This document shows, one piece after another, positions 22,579-37,244 of a stretch of 64,000 nt of DNA. Source of the stretch: Lycorma delicatula. Lineage: Eukaryota; Arthropoda; Insecta; Hemiptera; Fulgoridae. The notes beneath the pieces were generated by a model, which was not told the DNA's origin, did no database searches, and worked only from the letters and a program-made list of their open reading frames with translations. Made by a program: the position numbers and the translations under genes. Location of the stretch: NCBI RefSeq assembly GCF_047948215.1, contig NC_134456.1, positions 63,879,529 to 63,943,528 of the forward strand. Direction: 5' to 3'. Every line of letters begins with the position of its first letter. The stretch's first letter is position 1.

Positions 22579-22768
22579 TTTTCTTCAACTACAGTCTTAT
22601 TAAAAATATTGTTACTGCCTCTAGCCGTTACCATTGTAATACTGCTTACATTGTTATTATTAACATTATTCTCATCTGATGAAGTCTTCCCATCTTCAGC
22701 AATAAATAATGCAGGCATTGTTACAGATGCACTACAATGGCTACCTCGACATCCATCCAGCATAAGAG
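22579..22768 (-). CDS. PIX-type Rho GEF, penultimate exon
   Basis: A 190-bp internal exon on the minus strand. It is bounded by acceptor ...TTGTAAATAG (AG at 22770-22769) and donor GTAAGT (22578-22573). It takes one base from the previous exon (G+CT), reads 62 open codons, and leaves AA for the last exon, where AAG starts the KNLADTVY block; both joins keep the frame. The peptide is MLDGCRGSHCSASVTMPALF, then IAEDGKTSSDENN, an Asn run, and ends NNIFNKTVVEE. It corresponds to the region between the RQTLNS block and the coiled coil of beta-PIX (vertebrate ...APQVLLPEEEKIIVEE..., from memory), with MPALFIAEDGK as the likely counterpart. Low complexity and Ser/Asn richness suggest a flexible linker. 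An open plus-strand frame over it is a shadow. Confidence 0.82.
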
Positions 22769-25700
22769 CTATTTACAAAAAAAAAGATAAAAGATACACT
22801 GCTATACCAAATCTAAAACAAATTATAATTGAAATCTTCACAATACACCACCAGTTTGGTAAAAAAATTAAAAAATATATACACTAATGGCAACTTTGGA
22901 TTCTTCCTTCATGGTTTATAAATTGTACATTTTTTGTCTGAAAACAGATTATTTACTTTGTCAACTGTTTAAAAACTATCACAAGTATTATGCAATATAA
23001 TTGATAAAATGCCAGTATAGTTGAAGTAATATAGAACAGCTGGTTGTAAAAGCTACAAACTGCCAACTCCAGTACTATACATAGATCAAAACATTACTGG
23101 TCAAAATGAAACACTCTGGTAAAGATAGTTTATCACACATATTTCACATCATAATCAATATCAGCAATTCTTGTTATAAATATGATATTTAATGAAAAAA
23201 TAATCATCCTACCACAGACAATATAATGTAATACTATATATCAGGTGAATCTAAATCAGCACTACTTCTATACAGCAAATTACCCAAATTATTATAGCCC
23301 TAAAAAGCACTTTATGGATCAGTATTATAATAAAGTGATATCAAAACTTACTAAGTTCATTTTCTAATTATGACATCCTTATCTTGATCTCACACAAGCA
23401 ACAGCCAATTGTTAACAATAAAAACAATATAAACTCTCCCACAGACCTGCCTAAGCTCTGGTATTATTTGTAATTAACAAAATTTAATACAGACACTTTT
23501 ACAAGACCTTCAAACATTGAACATTTTTCCAGAACTGAGGTCATTCAAAATCTTTACACCAAATTTTCATAAAAACTATTTAATAATATCAAACGTTGGT
23601 AAAAAATTAATACAGGATATTTTGAAAATTTTAAAAAGTTTTACTTTCAATATGTTGTTTAAATGTAAAATGCACAAAATAAATTTCAGTTCAATTTTTT
23701 ATTTGAATAAATCTTTAAGAAAGAAAGGAAGACAGACTATAAATTAAACAGTTTTAGTTCTATGTTAGATAAATCATTTTTTTTAAATTTTAAATACAGA
23801 TAGATGATCACTTCCCAAAATTTGGCATATGACTGCAGATACTGCAGTATAATAAAACTAAACTGTAATTTATTAATAAAATCCAGGGACCTTTCAAACA
23901 TAGATAATATTAAACCTTAATAATTTAATAATAACCTGATCTCTTGATCAGATTCCACATACTACAAAGATACAGAAATATTAATGTGATTAAATATGTC
24001 AACAAAATGATTATAATATGGCAAGAGCTTAAAACCGCTATGAACATTTTTTAAATCTAAATTATAATAACCATTACGATTTACAAATACTATTAAATTG
24101 GATTTCACGCAATTTTCACTAAGCCCTTACTAATTTAAAATGAAATTTTAATACCATAATAATTATTACTTTTGGGAACATATTTTACCTTTAAGAAGGT
24201 GGAATCTATTTTACGCTGCTTCTGAATCTGAAGGGAGGAACTAATCCCCCCCCCCTACGGTAAATAGTGGTTAATTCATACATTTTAAATGCAAACTACA
24301 ACCGATTTACACATCATTTTAAATCATGTTGATGAAACTATGATTAATTAAAAAAAAGATTAATTCTAATTGAACTGGTGGTTCTTAGCATTCACCAGAT
24401 TTCATTATATAGTAGCATTATTTTAGTGATTTCAGATTAAAGTAAAAAATAAATAAGAGAACTTAAATTTTTTTATAACAACTCATTAAAAGATTTAGAA
24501 AAAAAAATAAAATGCTAATACTATGAATATGACAATTTAATTCCAGTAAGATTTTAATCAAGTCAATTTAACTATCTGTATATTCCAGTTACAATTTTTT
24601 AATTTAATTTTTATGCATTAAGCATCAACATTTTTTAATTACAGCAAAAAAAATCAGTAAACAAAAAATTAGTCCTTGCTGTTTTCAAAACTAAATAATA
24701 GATATGTCTTATAAATTGATATTTTTATCTTAAAATTATATATTAAAAAAAGAATTTAAAAAAAATTTATGAAAAGTAAAAAGAATATTAAGAAACCACT
24801 GAAAAAAATTTATATTTTTCATAGTCTACTGTATAGTGTTATAAAATTATTTTATCTTTGGTCATAATGATGTATTTCTTTTTTAACAATAAAAGACGCA
24901 CTTATTCCAAACATTATGTCATTAATAGTTTAGTAATCTAAAAAATTACTGTAGTACTACAGTAATTTTAGAATAACCATGCAGGTAGACCACATTTTTC
25001 TTGTAAAATTGCATGAATGCTTCTTTGAATAGAAGAAAGAAAAGTCTGTCGCAGATTGAAAAATGTAATAAAAAGATCATCAGACAAAACGCATAAAATT
25101 ATAACCTAATTTGTCAGCAGCATGCTATTGAGGAAGTTCTCAAAATCATTTCTTCATAAAATATAACAAGAGGAAAGGATGTATCCCATATAAGGCAAAA
25201 AATTATTCTAGCCTCATCCACATCACAATAGACTAGTTTTGAAGATTTAGGCTCTCTTGTGGAGATCGGTTTTTGTATATTAAATTTAAAATAATTCTAG
25301 CTTAAAATCCACTTGCATTTTAAAGAAGTTATTATTTATTTATGTAAGCTGTTTTAAAATTTTATAATAAATTATATATTTATTTATTCCTACAGTTTCT
25401 AAAACTGGGAAGTTATAATACGTATTGGCTATGAATTCAAACTTAGTACAAAAATACATTCAAACTTCAATTAATCTTATTTGGGATTTGACAAAGAGTA
25501 AATGTATCATCTATAATTTTTTTTTTAATTTATTTTCTAACTGTGTATTTTAATTATTGTCTAATAACAAGTCGTAATCTAAAATTAGCGATCAGGGAGT
25601 CAAAAATTATAAAGTATTAGATTGTTAGTATTATAACTGTTATGTATGCTATACACAGCAATCCACAATCGACGATTTAGACTTGCTAAGCCAATTTGGG

Positions 25701-25889
25701 CATTTAAATAATTTTAAAAACAATACAAAGCTCTAAAACAAAGCGCTTCACATTTTCCGTTTCTATTAACCTACCTGTATAACCTTATTATCCTTTTGAC
25801 AGGATGTCATTTAAAATTAAAATAATATAACCATAAGAATGAGACAAAATCACAATAAAGTTAAAAAGATTACCTTAATATATAAATAT

Positions 25890-27560
25890 AAGAAAATATT
25901 GTGAAGAACAAACAGAACTCTAAAACTTTGACACCAGTACCCCAATAACAACACCACCAGAAAACACCACCAATAACAACACCACCAAGTCTACTAACCA
26001 CTGGGTGAGATGAAGAATTACAAAGTGGCAGGAGATCAGACCTTTGTAGAGATCTGAAAACATGCAGGAAGACCAGCAAAAATTGCCCTTCATTAACAGC
26101 TTGTCAACCTCTGGATCAAAGAACTACCACAAAACTGGATGAGAGCCCTTATCAACCTGCTACAAAAAGAAACAAAATAGACCCTAACAACAGAGGACTC
26201 TCACTCCAAGACACAACATACATAATTCTTTCAAGAATCATCCTCAACATGATCGGTTTACAACTAGAGAAAGAACTAGAAGAATACCAGGGAGATTTCA
26301 GATCGTGAAGGAGCTGTCCAGATCAAATCATGAGTCTCATGCTAATAATGGATTACAACAGAAGAAGAAGAAGCAGAAACATAGTGATAATATTTGTAGA
26401 CTTCAAGAAAGCATCTGATTGCATTCACAGAGAATCTCTACTAACAATTCTAAGACACCTTGGACTACATCCCAAATCAATAAACATGAAAAAACTGATC
26501 CTCACAAACACTAAGTCAAAAATGAAATTCAGAGGCAAACTCTTAGTGTTCAACTGTGCTCTGGAAATGGTAATGGCTCAAAAATACCACCAAAAATAAA
26601 AATAGACCAAAAAATGAAGTCTTGGCTTGGTTTCATTGATGACTTGGCACTGCTAGCAAACGACATTGACAAAGCAAAAACACAGATATCAGAAATTCAA
26701 AACATTGCGAATAAAATTGACCTCAAAATGTCATTCAAAAAGACCGAAATTATGCCTCAAAAACCAACACAATTCAAAGTAAACATAAATGGTAATAAAG
26801 ACAAACCAGTTGTTGTTAAATACCTCGGAGATATAAAACAAAGTAGCTAAAGCACAAAAATTATCCTCATACACCTACAGTAAAAAATATCTATCCTTCA
26901 ACGCAAAAATAAGACCCTTCAACATAAGTCATAAAACCAGAACCCACATATGCAGCAGAAAAACTCTTCCACCTGAACAATCAATCAAAGACAGACAGAC
27001 TCCAGAAAATCGAAAGAAGAACCTACATAAATCAAAAGTACCAGAAAGACAGTGGTGGATCGTGCCCAACACAGTTGTGTGCAAAGAGTTAGAACCCATC
27101 ACTGATATGATACCATGAGTAAGAGGAGACTAGGATTCTTTGGACACATCATGAGGATGCAAGATTAGCGACTTCTGAAACAGCTGGTACTGTACAATCT
27201 CGCCTCAAAAAATACCAAGGCAGGATGCAGATAAATCAGAGAAATAAAGGAGGATTCTGAAGGAAATTGGCCTTACACCATAAGATACCACAGACAAGAT
27301 AAAATTAAACAAAAAAATCAAGGACAAAAATAGTCACTTTATACTCAAAACACACAACATTTTCAACACCAGAAAACTCACAGAGATCGAAATGTATTAA
27401 AAAGTACTGAGAGGACTGCAAGGCCGAACAGTTCCTTTGAAGAGACTTGGATAATGGACTGACTAAAGTGTGATCCCAAGCGGTCATATATGAAAAAATC
27501 TATATACATAAAGGAAAACTGAATAAAATCCCACACTAAATAAATATTCCTCCATAAACA
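25890..27560 (+). pseudogene. Non-LTR retrotransposon (LINE) reverse transcriptase remnant
   Basis: Reverse transcriptase and C-terminal pieces of a LINE. Upstream fragments: GRPAKIALH, then LPQNWMRALINLLQKETK (about 26060-26180). An open part at 26330-26599 carries MSLMLIMDYNRRRRSRNIVI, FVDFKKASDCIHRESLL (palm motif A) and ILRHLGLHPKSINM. The frame is cut before the usual 'RQGD' block. The part at 26614-26850 begins CLGF-like WLGFIDDLALLANDIDKA (FIDD at 26632-26643, where the family has FADD), followed by QISEIQNIANKIDLKMSF and KYLGDI. Degraded tail blocks (fingers resembling RIGFFGHIMRM, PLKRLG) run to about 27560. The class is RTE- or Jockey-like by general pattern. A 25-base near-tandem repeat (AATAACAACACCACCA) sits at 25945-25990. 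Confidence 0.75.
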
Positions 27561-30500
27561 CACATTATTGGTATCTTTGAAGTTTTATTCGAAATGTTTT
27601 TTAGCTGAATTCAAAAAATAAACCTGGTTTTAGAGCTCTGCTATTGAAGGCCTTACCAAAAAAATTTCCCATGATTGCATATGTTAGTTGAATCCAAAAC
27701 CAAATTTCTTCAAATTTTAAAGCATTACTTCTCATAATTTAAATGAACCTCCAAATTTTATAATTTATAATTATAATTTTATACTTTCTTATTTTTATGA
27801 AGATTATAATATTTTTATAAAAAGTATACGATTTTGTAAACTAAGACTTGGTAGATCCATTTGAAATATGACAGGAAATGCTTCAAAATTTGAAACAATC
27901 TGGTTAAATATTTCACAAGATACAATCAAGAGCCTTTGGAATCACAATTGTAAATGAAGCTTGTTTTTCTGATTTGCCTAAAAACAATAAAATGGAACAT
28001 CTGAAAACTTTTTCAAAGCAAATTAATGCTTAACAAGGATAATGTAATCTCTGATATTTATCCTCAAACTCCATACAACCAAACATCTAAAAGATTTGGA
28101 TATATAGTTCTATAAAATGAATACCTAAAACAAAATTATAAATATGATTACTGTAAATGTAAGGACAGAATAAATATATGAGTATTTGTAAATGAGAAAT
28201 AAAAGTTTAAATAATTATGAAAGTGAAATAAAAATACTTTGTCTTAAATTAACAAAAAATGTACAATTTAAAAATATCAAACATAACACAAGCAATTACA
28301 AATATTTCAAGCTACTTTATCACTATAAGTAATCTTAAGACACCCCATATTAAATAAAACTTGAGTAATGAGGTTAAGTAATTAAAAAACAACAGTAATG
28401 AAAAAAGAATACCCAACAGATACTAAAGTAATAAATTTGTTAATTTATTTATACATATTAAATCATATCTGCATACATAACAATATAACAGTAGAGCTAA
28501 TACTTATTTAACATTCTGTTAGAATATTAAATTACATTCTGTGACTAAAAAAAAAAACTGGAAAACAATCACAAAAATATGGTAGACAAGCACAGATATT
28601 AAACCAACAAAACACAAAAACATTAATAAAAATATTGAAATACAGCTAACTCAACCTATGTAATATAACAGACATAAATATTATATACAGATTACAATAG
28701 TATTACTAAATTATTAATCAGATCTATAAAACAGAAAATGACATCTAAGTCATGTTTATTTAATGACTGAAATAAGAAACTGATGAATTCAGTAAGTCAA
28801 TGTGATCTGGATAATGAATTATAAGAAATAGATTACTGTGTGATTGAACGTAAGTAACAAAATCAGTTTCTCTTAAAACTATTTAAATTATTTACTTCTT
28901 AACTCACATATTATTATTTAATATATATATTTATTTATTTATATTTGTGGAGTACTGGGGGGAGAAATATTTTATTCCCCCCATAAATAATTCAATTTCA
29001 TTATATAGTATGAACCTGCTAATCCAGATTTCAACAGTTTGGAGATTTCATTATTCAAGACTTGTCCAGTAATATTAACTTTCAGCAATAACTTTAAGGG
29101 GTAAAAATAAATCATCAAGTCAAGTACAAAAACTACTCCCCTTTACATATCTGATTTAACTCATAGCCCAGCAAGATGAATTATGATTACACTAATCAAA
29201 TTTAATTATCATAATTACTGAAGAACTAAATTGATGATTATATGGCTAGAGAATACATCTAACATACAACAGTACAAGACACAGATCTTTACACATTGTA
29301 TGTTTTGATTGTATAGACCTTTTTCATCATTATTGTCTAACAGAATTTTATTACATACATCATTTCTATAAAAATGTTTATTGTACATTTAATTTCTATT
29401 AAGCCACAAAACCAGCAATTCAACCCAGTGAGGTAATAAAATTCTGTTGGATGATATGGGGCATCTACAAAATGGATTATAAGACTCTCATTGAAATTTT
29501 ATGGTAAAGAATATAAATAAAGCTGTGATATGATTCATAATTATTTATGAATACCTAAGTTTTAATTTTTTTCCATATCTATTTAACACCTTTTATTTTT
29601 TTATCTACTTCTTAATTTTTTTTAAAGAGTATACAGAATTGTTTATTTAATTTTATTTCCTTGTAAATATAGTTGTATTAAACCAGTAAGCAACCAAAAG
29701 GGAAAAGTGTTAATAATCTCTAAGTAACAAAAACATTTCACACTACTTTTTATTGGTTTCATCACAACCATTAACTAGAAAAAAATTGTATCAGAGTCTA
29801 AGGACAAAAGCACAATTGAAAAACTTTTTTACTGGACTGAACTATAAATCTAAACCAAGAATGTGGTCTTGTTTAATCTGGATTATTAGGATTCTGCTGT
29901 ACTATTTTTATTATATAACTGTTATTTATTATGTCAAATATTTTATTTATTTTGTAATTTATTTATAAATATCACCATCAAAACAGACAGAAAAAGCAAG
30001 AACACAAATGACTAACTAGCACTTTTAAATTGTAACTTTTCTTTGTTAAACTACTTAAAAATTATACATACTAGCAATATTGCAGTAACTTTATTAATAT
30101 AAAAAATTGCTTTTTCTGCTACGTTATAAATTTCAAACTTATAAAATAAATGTAGGTGTTAATCAAAATGTACTGGGTATGTTCCACATTTTCTTACTAC
30201 TAAAAAATAAAATCTTTTTATTCACGGTTTTGAGGGTCATCTGTGCACCTCACTGTACTTGTTTTACAGGTTATATTTCTTGACTGTATAATAATAATAA
30301 ATAAAAAATTTGTTTCACAATTTAAATTATAAAAATGCATTTTCTATTCAATTAAGCCACTGAAGGTTATTCACTATTATCTTCAAAATCTGTACAAATT
30401 TTACATAATTTTCTATTCTGCACTGTTACAAGGATTTTAACATTTTGCATTCACAAGTTCTTGTAGGCTAAAAAGGCAATTTTTTACTACTAGTCAAATA

Positions 30501-31841
30501 TTTTTTTTTTAATAAAGCTTATTGATATATTTTGTCACTTCTCAGAAACTTAAAAATACAACAGATGACAAGCATATACAAAAAATTAAGATTTAAAGTT
30601 ATTTACAACATACTTGAAAATAAATGAATAAGGTTACAATTTACATACACAGAATATATAACATGGTAATAAAATTATGAATAATAACACCTTATTTTTG
30701 TACATAATTTAACTTTTATAAGTAGTTAGTCAGTCATAATTTACATATAAAATCAAATTATTAACAAATTACTTATGTTCTGCAATCATAGAACAAAAAA
30801 AAAATTAAAAATTGAAATTTGTAAACCTCAGCAATATACAAAAAAATATGTTAACAGAATCATTGTAAAAGAATTTATAATTATTTGGCCAAAATTAAAT
30901 GCCAAATAACAAAAATTAATTATGATTTTTCCAGATTAATAGTTTACCATTCCTTATTGTCCCTTGGGTTATATACTTCCCATTTCTAATAACAAAGCAT
31001 TGAAATTCAGAATTTTAAATGGTTTTATCAAGCAAACTTCAAAGATGTGACTGTGGATCCTAACTTACCTTGGCTGATTCACATGAGGAGTAAAGTTACC
31101 CACACATAAGTGAATGTAAAAGGATAATTTATAATGTATATATGATATAAAACATTTACCAAGACATTAAAACATTTACCTGTTTTAATTTAAACACCTA
31201 CAAATTTATACCTGTTAAAATTACATATTAATTGTTAAATATGGAGAATTAAGTGGCTTACTGTTTGGACCATTATTGTATGCTAATAACTGATAAATTT
31301 GAGTTCTAAGCCATATATGCGACCATTACCACCAATTTAGTGTATAACAAAATTTTTTTTTATTTATTCAAAAACCTAAGTTTCAATATAAAAGTTTTAC
31401 AACTAGAATAGAATAGATAGTTTTTTTTTTGGGGAGAAACTGCAATTTAGAATTTCATACTGTGTACTTTACAACAGAATGATGACAACAATATTGATAA
31501 GTTGTTTGTAAATAAGGTTATGAAAACTTTTTTTCACTCAAGATTACATTGTAATCTGAAGCGATCAAAGTTGTTACTATAAGCATGTGCTGCATTCAAA
31601 ACAATGTTGAACCAAGCAGGTTTCATTTATAAAAACAACTTTATCTGTTGAAAAACTTACAGCAAAAAGCGTAGGATGACAGATTTCTTTCAATGCCAAC
31701 AATTAAAAAAATACATGTTTTTAGCAATTTTTAATTTAACAAATTTATTGTTGTTGTTAATGTTGTATACTGCAAATTTTTATTCTTATTTTTTAATCGT
31801 ATGTAATAAAGTGAACCAATTAATTGAGCCTGAAAAATAAA

Positions 31842-31887
<46 letters not shown>

Positions 31888-32182
31888 TGTTTCAGTGTAC
31901 AATACTGTTCTCATGTAATATAGCTTGACCTAATATTTATATAGGTAGTGGAAATTAACAATTTGAGTGGATTTGTCCATTAGCTAATTCATCTTATCAT
32001 TTCGTTGCAGAATATAATTAATGCATAGAAGTGATATAGATCAAAGAATTTCCTTAACTTTAATAAAATGTTTTCTAAGACTACCTTTAAACTATGAAGA
32101 CTGCATATAATGAACATTCTGGCCTTATTACCTTACACTGTTTAAGAGATTTTATTATAATTACTGCGTAATTTTGTTTTAA
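27561..32182. other. AT-rich intronic stretch, nothing recognised
   Basis: No coding pattern or terminal repeat was found. Small features only: a G6...C6 imperfect hairpin at about 28958-28983 and the (TA)n at 31844-31884. Confidence 0.5.
31844..31884. repeat. (TA)n microsatellite
   Basis: About 20 uninterrupted TA units. Confidence 0.95.
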
Positions 32183-32350
32183 CGATTAATTCCCTTCTGT
32201 ATAATGACCCCCAAATGATTAATCCCATTTTAATAATTGGGAAAGAACTCTTCAAACAAATGAAAAATGCCATGCCTAATTGGGACTCAAACCTTGGACC
32301 TTCCAGATAAAAGGTTTAGGCAGTACTGCTATACTATGGAATATCAATTA
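32183..32350 (-). mobile_element. tRNA-derived SINE (minus strand)
   Basis: On the minus strand a tRNA-like head contains TAGTATAGCAGTACTG (A-box-like, 32318-32340), then a B-box-like GGTTTGAGTCCCA (32281-32293). It is followed by AGGCATGGCATTTTTCAT, a tail similar to GTATGGCAGTTTTCATA in the copy at 54701-54850. Box B is close to the GGTTCGANTCC consensus. Boundaries are approximate and no target duplication was found. Confidence 0.6.
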
Positions 32351-33749
32351 TTTATATACAATTTTTAAGATTACTATGTATTAAAGAAATTAAAAAAATA
32401 TTCTATAGTAATAATTTATATAAAACTACACTTATTCTGTTCTTTCAAATAGTGGACACTAATTGGACAAGCACTGTGCAAGAGAACAGAAAAAATTTAG
32501 CACTATTAAAACACATCAACTTGTTTATGATAAAAAACTTTGATTTGAAACTTACTTTTTGCTTTATCCAGATGTTCTGACAAAATTGTATTTCAAGGAT
32601 AACCTGAATTTCTTTAATTTTGGCTAATTACAATACGTATTAAAAATAATAATTTACATATTATTAATTCAATTCTAGTATATAATTATATATTAAAAAT
32701 CAATTCTATGCTGAACAGAACACTACAAGTTAACAACTAAGATGTATTGAATAATAATCAACATCCAATATTATACACCAACAAGAATAATAAATTAGCT
32801 TTAGAAAAAAGCTCTTAATACATGTATTATAAAAGACTTTAATTTATGATAAATAAACTAACACTGCAACCATATAAAAAAACAACTAATGAGGGAAGCA
32901 GATAACAATGTAAAAACAGGACTTCTTGCTCAGTTTTTAAATCTGCTATGAGTTCAAGTAAAATAAAACATCAACATTTGCCCACTTTATAAATTGTATT
33001 ACACAAACATAATGCATTATTAAACAAAAATTAATTATAATATAAACAATGGTATGCAATCAGTTTTTTCTTCCTGAAAATACTCAAAACATCAATCATA
33101 ACATTTCTTTATAGGGAAAATACAGTATTATTATAATAGTGATAACATTAATGTAATAAAGACAGTAAAACATTTATTTTTTATTGGGAGTCATGTAGAT
33201 TAAATTTTAAAATGTATCAGTATAAAGAAAACATTTTAGACTACTGTAGTTTTCAACTAGAGAGGATGCTATTAGGCATTCTCTGTCATCCTCCTACAAA
33301 GTATTTCTAAGTTATAAAAAAATGCACTTACCACAAACATATAAGAATGGCACAAAAAAAAAACTCCACAAAAATTAAGACATGTAGAAAATGAGCAGTA
33401 AAATGTAAAGTCATAAGCAAGATTAACATATTGTTTACAAAGCTAATAAATTCTATAAGAAACCACCACTAGCAAAACAGAAAATAAAATGCTATTGACT
33501 ATTCAAAAAAGTAAGCAATATCTATAAGAAAGTTAATAATAAACAAATAAAGCCATTTTAAAGCCTTTTTCAAAACTTGAATGAGACATTTGTATTAAAA
33601 AATCTACAAGTTAGGTAGTCAATAAATTAATTTAAAGAAATATCTATCTTAATACAAAGCCAAGCCAATTCATAAAATCCAAGTTAAAATATAACTACTA
33701 TTTTACACAGAGAAATCATACTTATTACTTATATCATAAAGCTTAAAAA

Positions 33750-34510
33750 ATCCCTTTCAGCTTGCCAGAAGGCAGAGGTAGATTTCACCGGTGCTAAGTA
33801 GGGGATAAAAAAGATTTCCACCTTAAATTTAAGAAAAACTTCAAATTTACTCAATACAACAATGGGTTACATGTGAAAAAAGTTTTACATATTTAGCATA
33901 TGACAAGCCCCATCTTCTTACAATTCCAGCAATATTTTGGTCATCCCTTGCTGTAAGGGTTAATCATATCAAAAATTGTTTCAGACAAAAGTTTTAGGTA
34001 ATGATTAGAGGACTAACATCTACTTTAAACCGATTCAATACTGTGCCTATTAAGGGAGTTATGATTTTTTTTTCTTTCCGAAACCACATTTTTTCCACCC
34101 CTGGACCAATGGTTGGTGATATCAAAAAACTTTACTTACATAAGTTTTAGGTCCTTATAAAAAGAATAGTAGGAACTCTAAACGAATTCGATATTTTACT
34201 TAATAAGAAAGTTATAGCAATATTTCCTTTTTTTGAAAAAGCCCCCATTTCTAACCCCCTATGGTCTGATTTTGCCCATTAAACTGTACTGAGATTTTGG
34301 GTCATTATGTTTTATACATCAATTTAAAAGTGATTGGCAAAAAATTACGAGTCTGCGAGAAAGTGATATATATATAAAATGTATATATAAACTTTTGAAC
34401 TGATGGTAGTTTTTGGATCTGGAGGATGTGAAACACGAAGATATGTCAAAATTTTCTGGAAGTCAAACCATGGTATCCATTACAATAGGTAGCTTTCTTA
34501 TGAAATTTAC
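33750..34510. repeat. Unclassified dispersed-repeat-like block
   Basis: A stretch with more even base composition than its surroundings and no open frame. It has parallel sentences such as AGTTTTAGGTAATGATTAGAG (33991) and AAGTTTTAGGTCCTTATAAA (34141), each followed by similar text about a TTAAACCGATTCAATACT-type block and its variant AACTCTAAACGAATTCGATA. This internal parallelism suggests a degenerate direct repeat with a unit of about 150 bases. I cannot place it in a transposon class. Confidence 0.35.
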
Positions 34511-36746
34511 ATAAAACAGGTTATTAAAAATGCGAAGTGCTTTAATGAGATCATAATAGAAAAATAATAATGAATATTGCTTCTAAAATAACAGCTTACA
34601 ACTTATTGAACCATTACACAAGCTACATCAGGAAAAAAATACTTATACATTTACCAGAATGTTTTTTATGTGCCTGTAAGTGTATGCAAACAAGTAAATG
34701 GACACACTACTCGTTATCCAACATTAAAATAATTTGACCAAATTTAAAAAGTTATTGATTTAACTAAATTTTTATTTGTTTGTTAATAATCAAAGCAATG
34801 TTTTCTTTAGTAGAAAAAGCTACACTATAAAAAACTAAATAAATTAAGAACAATCTATACCATTCATATAATGTAATAGATTAAATAAAAGAATCCCTTA
34901 ATCACTGTAACAGAAGCAAAAGCTGTCAATCAAGCTTATACAGTAATAAAATTAGTTATGTGCTGATGTACGACTTATAATCTGCAATTGGAAGTTCACT
35001 TGTGTCTAAACAGTACAAAGGAAATATGAAACAGCCAAAAATGTTGTAACAAATTGCAAGAAATTTTTCATATGTTAATCTTTGGTAAATATTGTGAATG
35101 AGTTTTCCATTTTAATACTATAATTTGCTATTTTCTTTTAAACACTGTGCTACTACATACTTTTAGGCACTTGTGACCAAGTTTTAGTAAACTATTCTCA
35201 GTTATGCCTAACATCTAGTTTAATTTTTTTAACATTTCAATGCAGTTTAAATATCGTGATAAATCTGTTATAATAGAATAACAACATATGCACAGATTAA
35301 TCTTTATTTTTTTTATACAATATCAATAATCTTACTTTGTCAGTAATTCACAGCAGCTGTGGACCGGTTTACAGCACCTGTAAACTCTGACTTAAAAACT
35401 GATTGCAGCACATTGTTATAGAATATGACTAGCAATAATTAGAAAACTAATAATATATCAAGTATAATTAACAATAGTTTTAAATATACTAAAAAAGTAA
35501 ATTTTCTAATGTTGAGAAGAATTATCAAAAATCAGAAATATCCCATGATATAATATATTTAAATATAAAAATAGATTCTTATATCAAATATAACATTCTT
35601 AATTAAAATATATATCTTACTTGGATCTATAAACGTTTTAAATATTTAACATTTTTAAAAAATTATACACAACTTTTCAATAACACATATACAATTTATA
35701 AATACTATAAAATACAGATAGAAATAAATTATAATTACATATAAATACTCAAGTTTCTATAATAATATTCAAAATAAACATTTTAACAGCATGAATATAA
35801 AAATCTAATTTTTTAATAACAATTATTATTGCTTAAAATATTCTAAGTTAAGATTGAATTGCTTATTAAATTCAAAACAAGAAACACTTTTGCTAAACAG
35901 AAAATTTGACAACACTATTTATTTAATAAATATATTTATTTTTTATCTATTCGACTCTTTTTGAAAAAAAAAATCAAATCTGAAATTAAGAGAAATATAG
36001 AAAATGAGAAAAAAAATCACAAATAAAAAAGAATTACATTACAAACCAATTGACAAAATACAAGAATGTGTTTGTACAGTATGAAATTAAATTAAATCAA
36101 ATAAATATAACCAAAATTAATATAAAAGGTGATAAAAATTATAATAATAATAATAATAATAATAATTTTAATTTATATTTTATTTAGTTTTTTATTGTTA
36201 TGTTTCAAAAGTACAAAAAATTTACAACCAATAATAACATCACTCATTCATTGATGAATTATGTGAATTTTCAAAAAAGTTGTTGTTTACACACACACTC
36301 GCGCATGTGTGTATATATACAATAAAAGCATTTAACATAAAAAAAATTATATAAAACAAAAATTAATTTTCAATAACAGCACTATAAGCATCAGTGATGT
36401 ACCAAAAACAAAATGTAATAAAGTAAAATGACTGTTATACGGTAATACTGCTTTAGAAATTAAGATGACAAAATAAGCTAAAATAATGACAATTCAAATG
36501 GAAGTTTGAAACATCTCTAAACATAAGATATAAATTATTTATGGTGATAAATGCCGGAAAATATCTAGTGAGGAACCAGGATCCATATTTTAGCTAAATC
36601 TTTTTAAAAATGACTACCTATTTTAGGTGCCCAAGAAGGAAAAACTCATACAAACCACATACATTAAAAAACTAATTTTTTTAACTTCATTAGTAAAAAA
36701 GAAAAGATATTCTGGCCAAATTTGAACTTTTTGGCACAAAGAAAAA
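34511..36746. other. AT-rich intronic stretch, nothing recognised
   Basis: No coding or repeat pattern apart from an (AAT)n run at 36140-36166 and a short (CA)n/(TG)n palindromic patch near 36290-36320. Confidence 0.5.
36140..36166. repeat. (AAT)n microsatellite
   Basis: About eight or nine copies of the unit AAT. Confidence 0.9.
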
Positions 36747-36754
36747 GGAAAAAC

Positions 36755-37244
36755 GGTACTTACGTATTAACGTCACCACAGCTACAGTTTTATTTAAAAA
36801 CACAGTAGTCAATCAGATTTCGGTGGAAAATGGGCCGATATAGAGTTTAACATAGATTCAAAACAGTCTCTTTATTAATTTTAATAAATGGTTATTTATA
36901 TTTATTTATTTTATAAATATAATTTAACCAAAATTAACCTACACTCGCTTCGCTCGCTAACCTTGACTAATTAACAGGAGTGCTTTGATCATTTAAATAA
37001 TAAATAATTTCAATAATTACTGAATTTATTAAAATACTCAAAAAATTACGGTGTTAATTAGTCAAGGTTAGCGAGCGAAGCGAGCGTAGGTTAAGTTTGG
37101 TTAAATTATATTTATAAAATAAATAAATATAAATAAGCATTTATTAAAATTAATTAAGACACTGTTCATTTTCCACCGAAATCCGATTGACTACTTTGTT
37201 TTTAAATAAAGCTGTAGCTGCGGTGGCTTTAATACATAAGTACC
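36755..37244. mobile_element. Foldback element with long inverted arms and 8-bp target duplication
   Basis: The 490-bp element starts GGTACTTACGTATTAA and ends with its inverse TTAATACATAAGTACC. The left arm is 36755-36976 and the right arm 37052-37244, with a spacer of about 75 bases; the left arm carries an extra patch of about 30 bases. The arms include TTTCGGTGGAAAATG and, at the inner ends, a GC-rich TCGCTTCGCTCGCTAACC. The direct repeat GGAAAAAC flanks both sides (36747-36754 and 37245-37252). An 8-bp duplication excludes a Tc1/mariner origin and fits hAT, P or Mutator-like mobilisation of a non-autonomous element. No coding frame is inside. Confidence 0.88.

Noticed and set aside
22609..22887. 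Plus-strand 92-codon frame
   Set aside because: Antisense shadow of the PIX exon at 22579-22768; no motif or codon bias of its own.
24247..24255. C9 run (and C14 run at about 55753) as a structural signal
   Set aside because: Isolated homopolymers without neighbouring structure; the second merely expands a decayed LINE frame.
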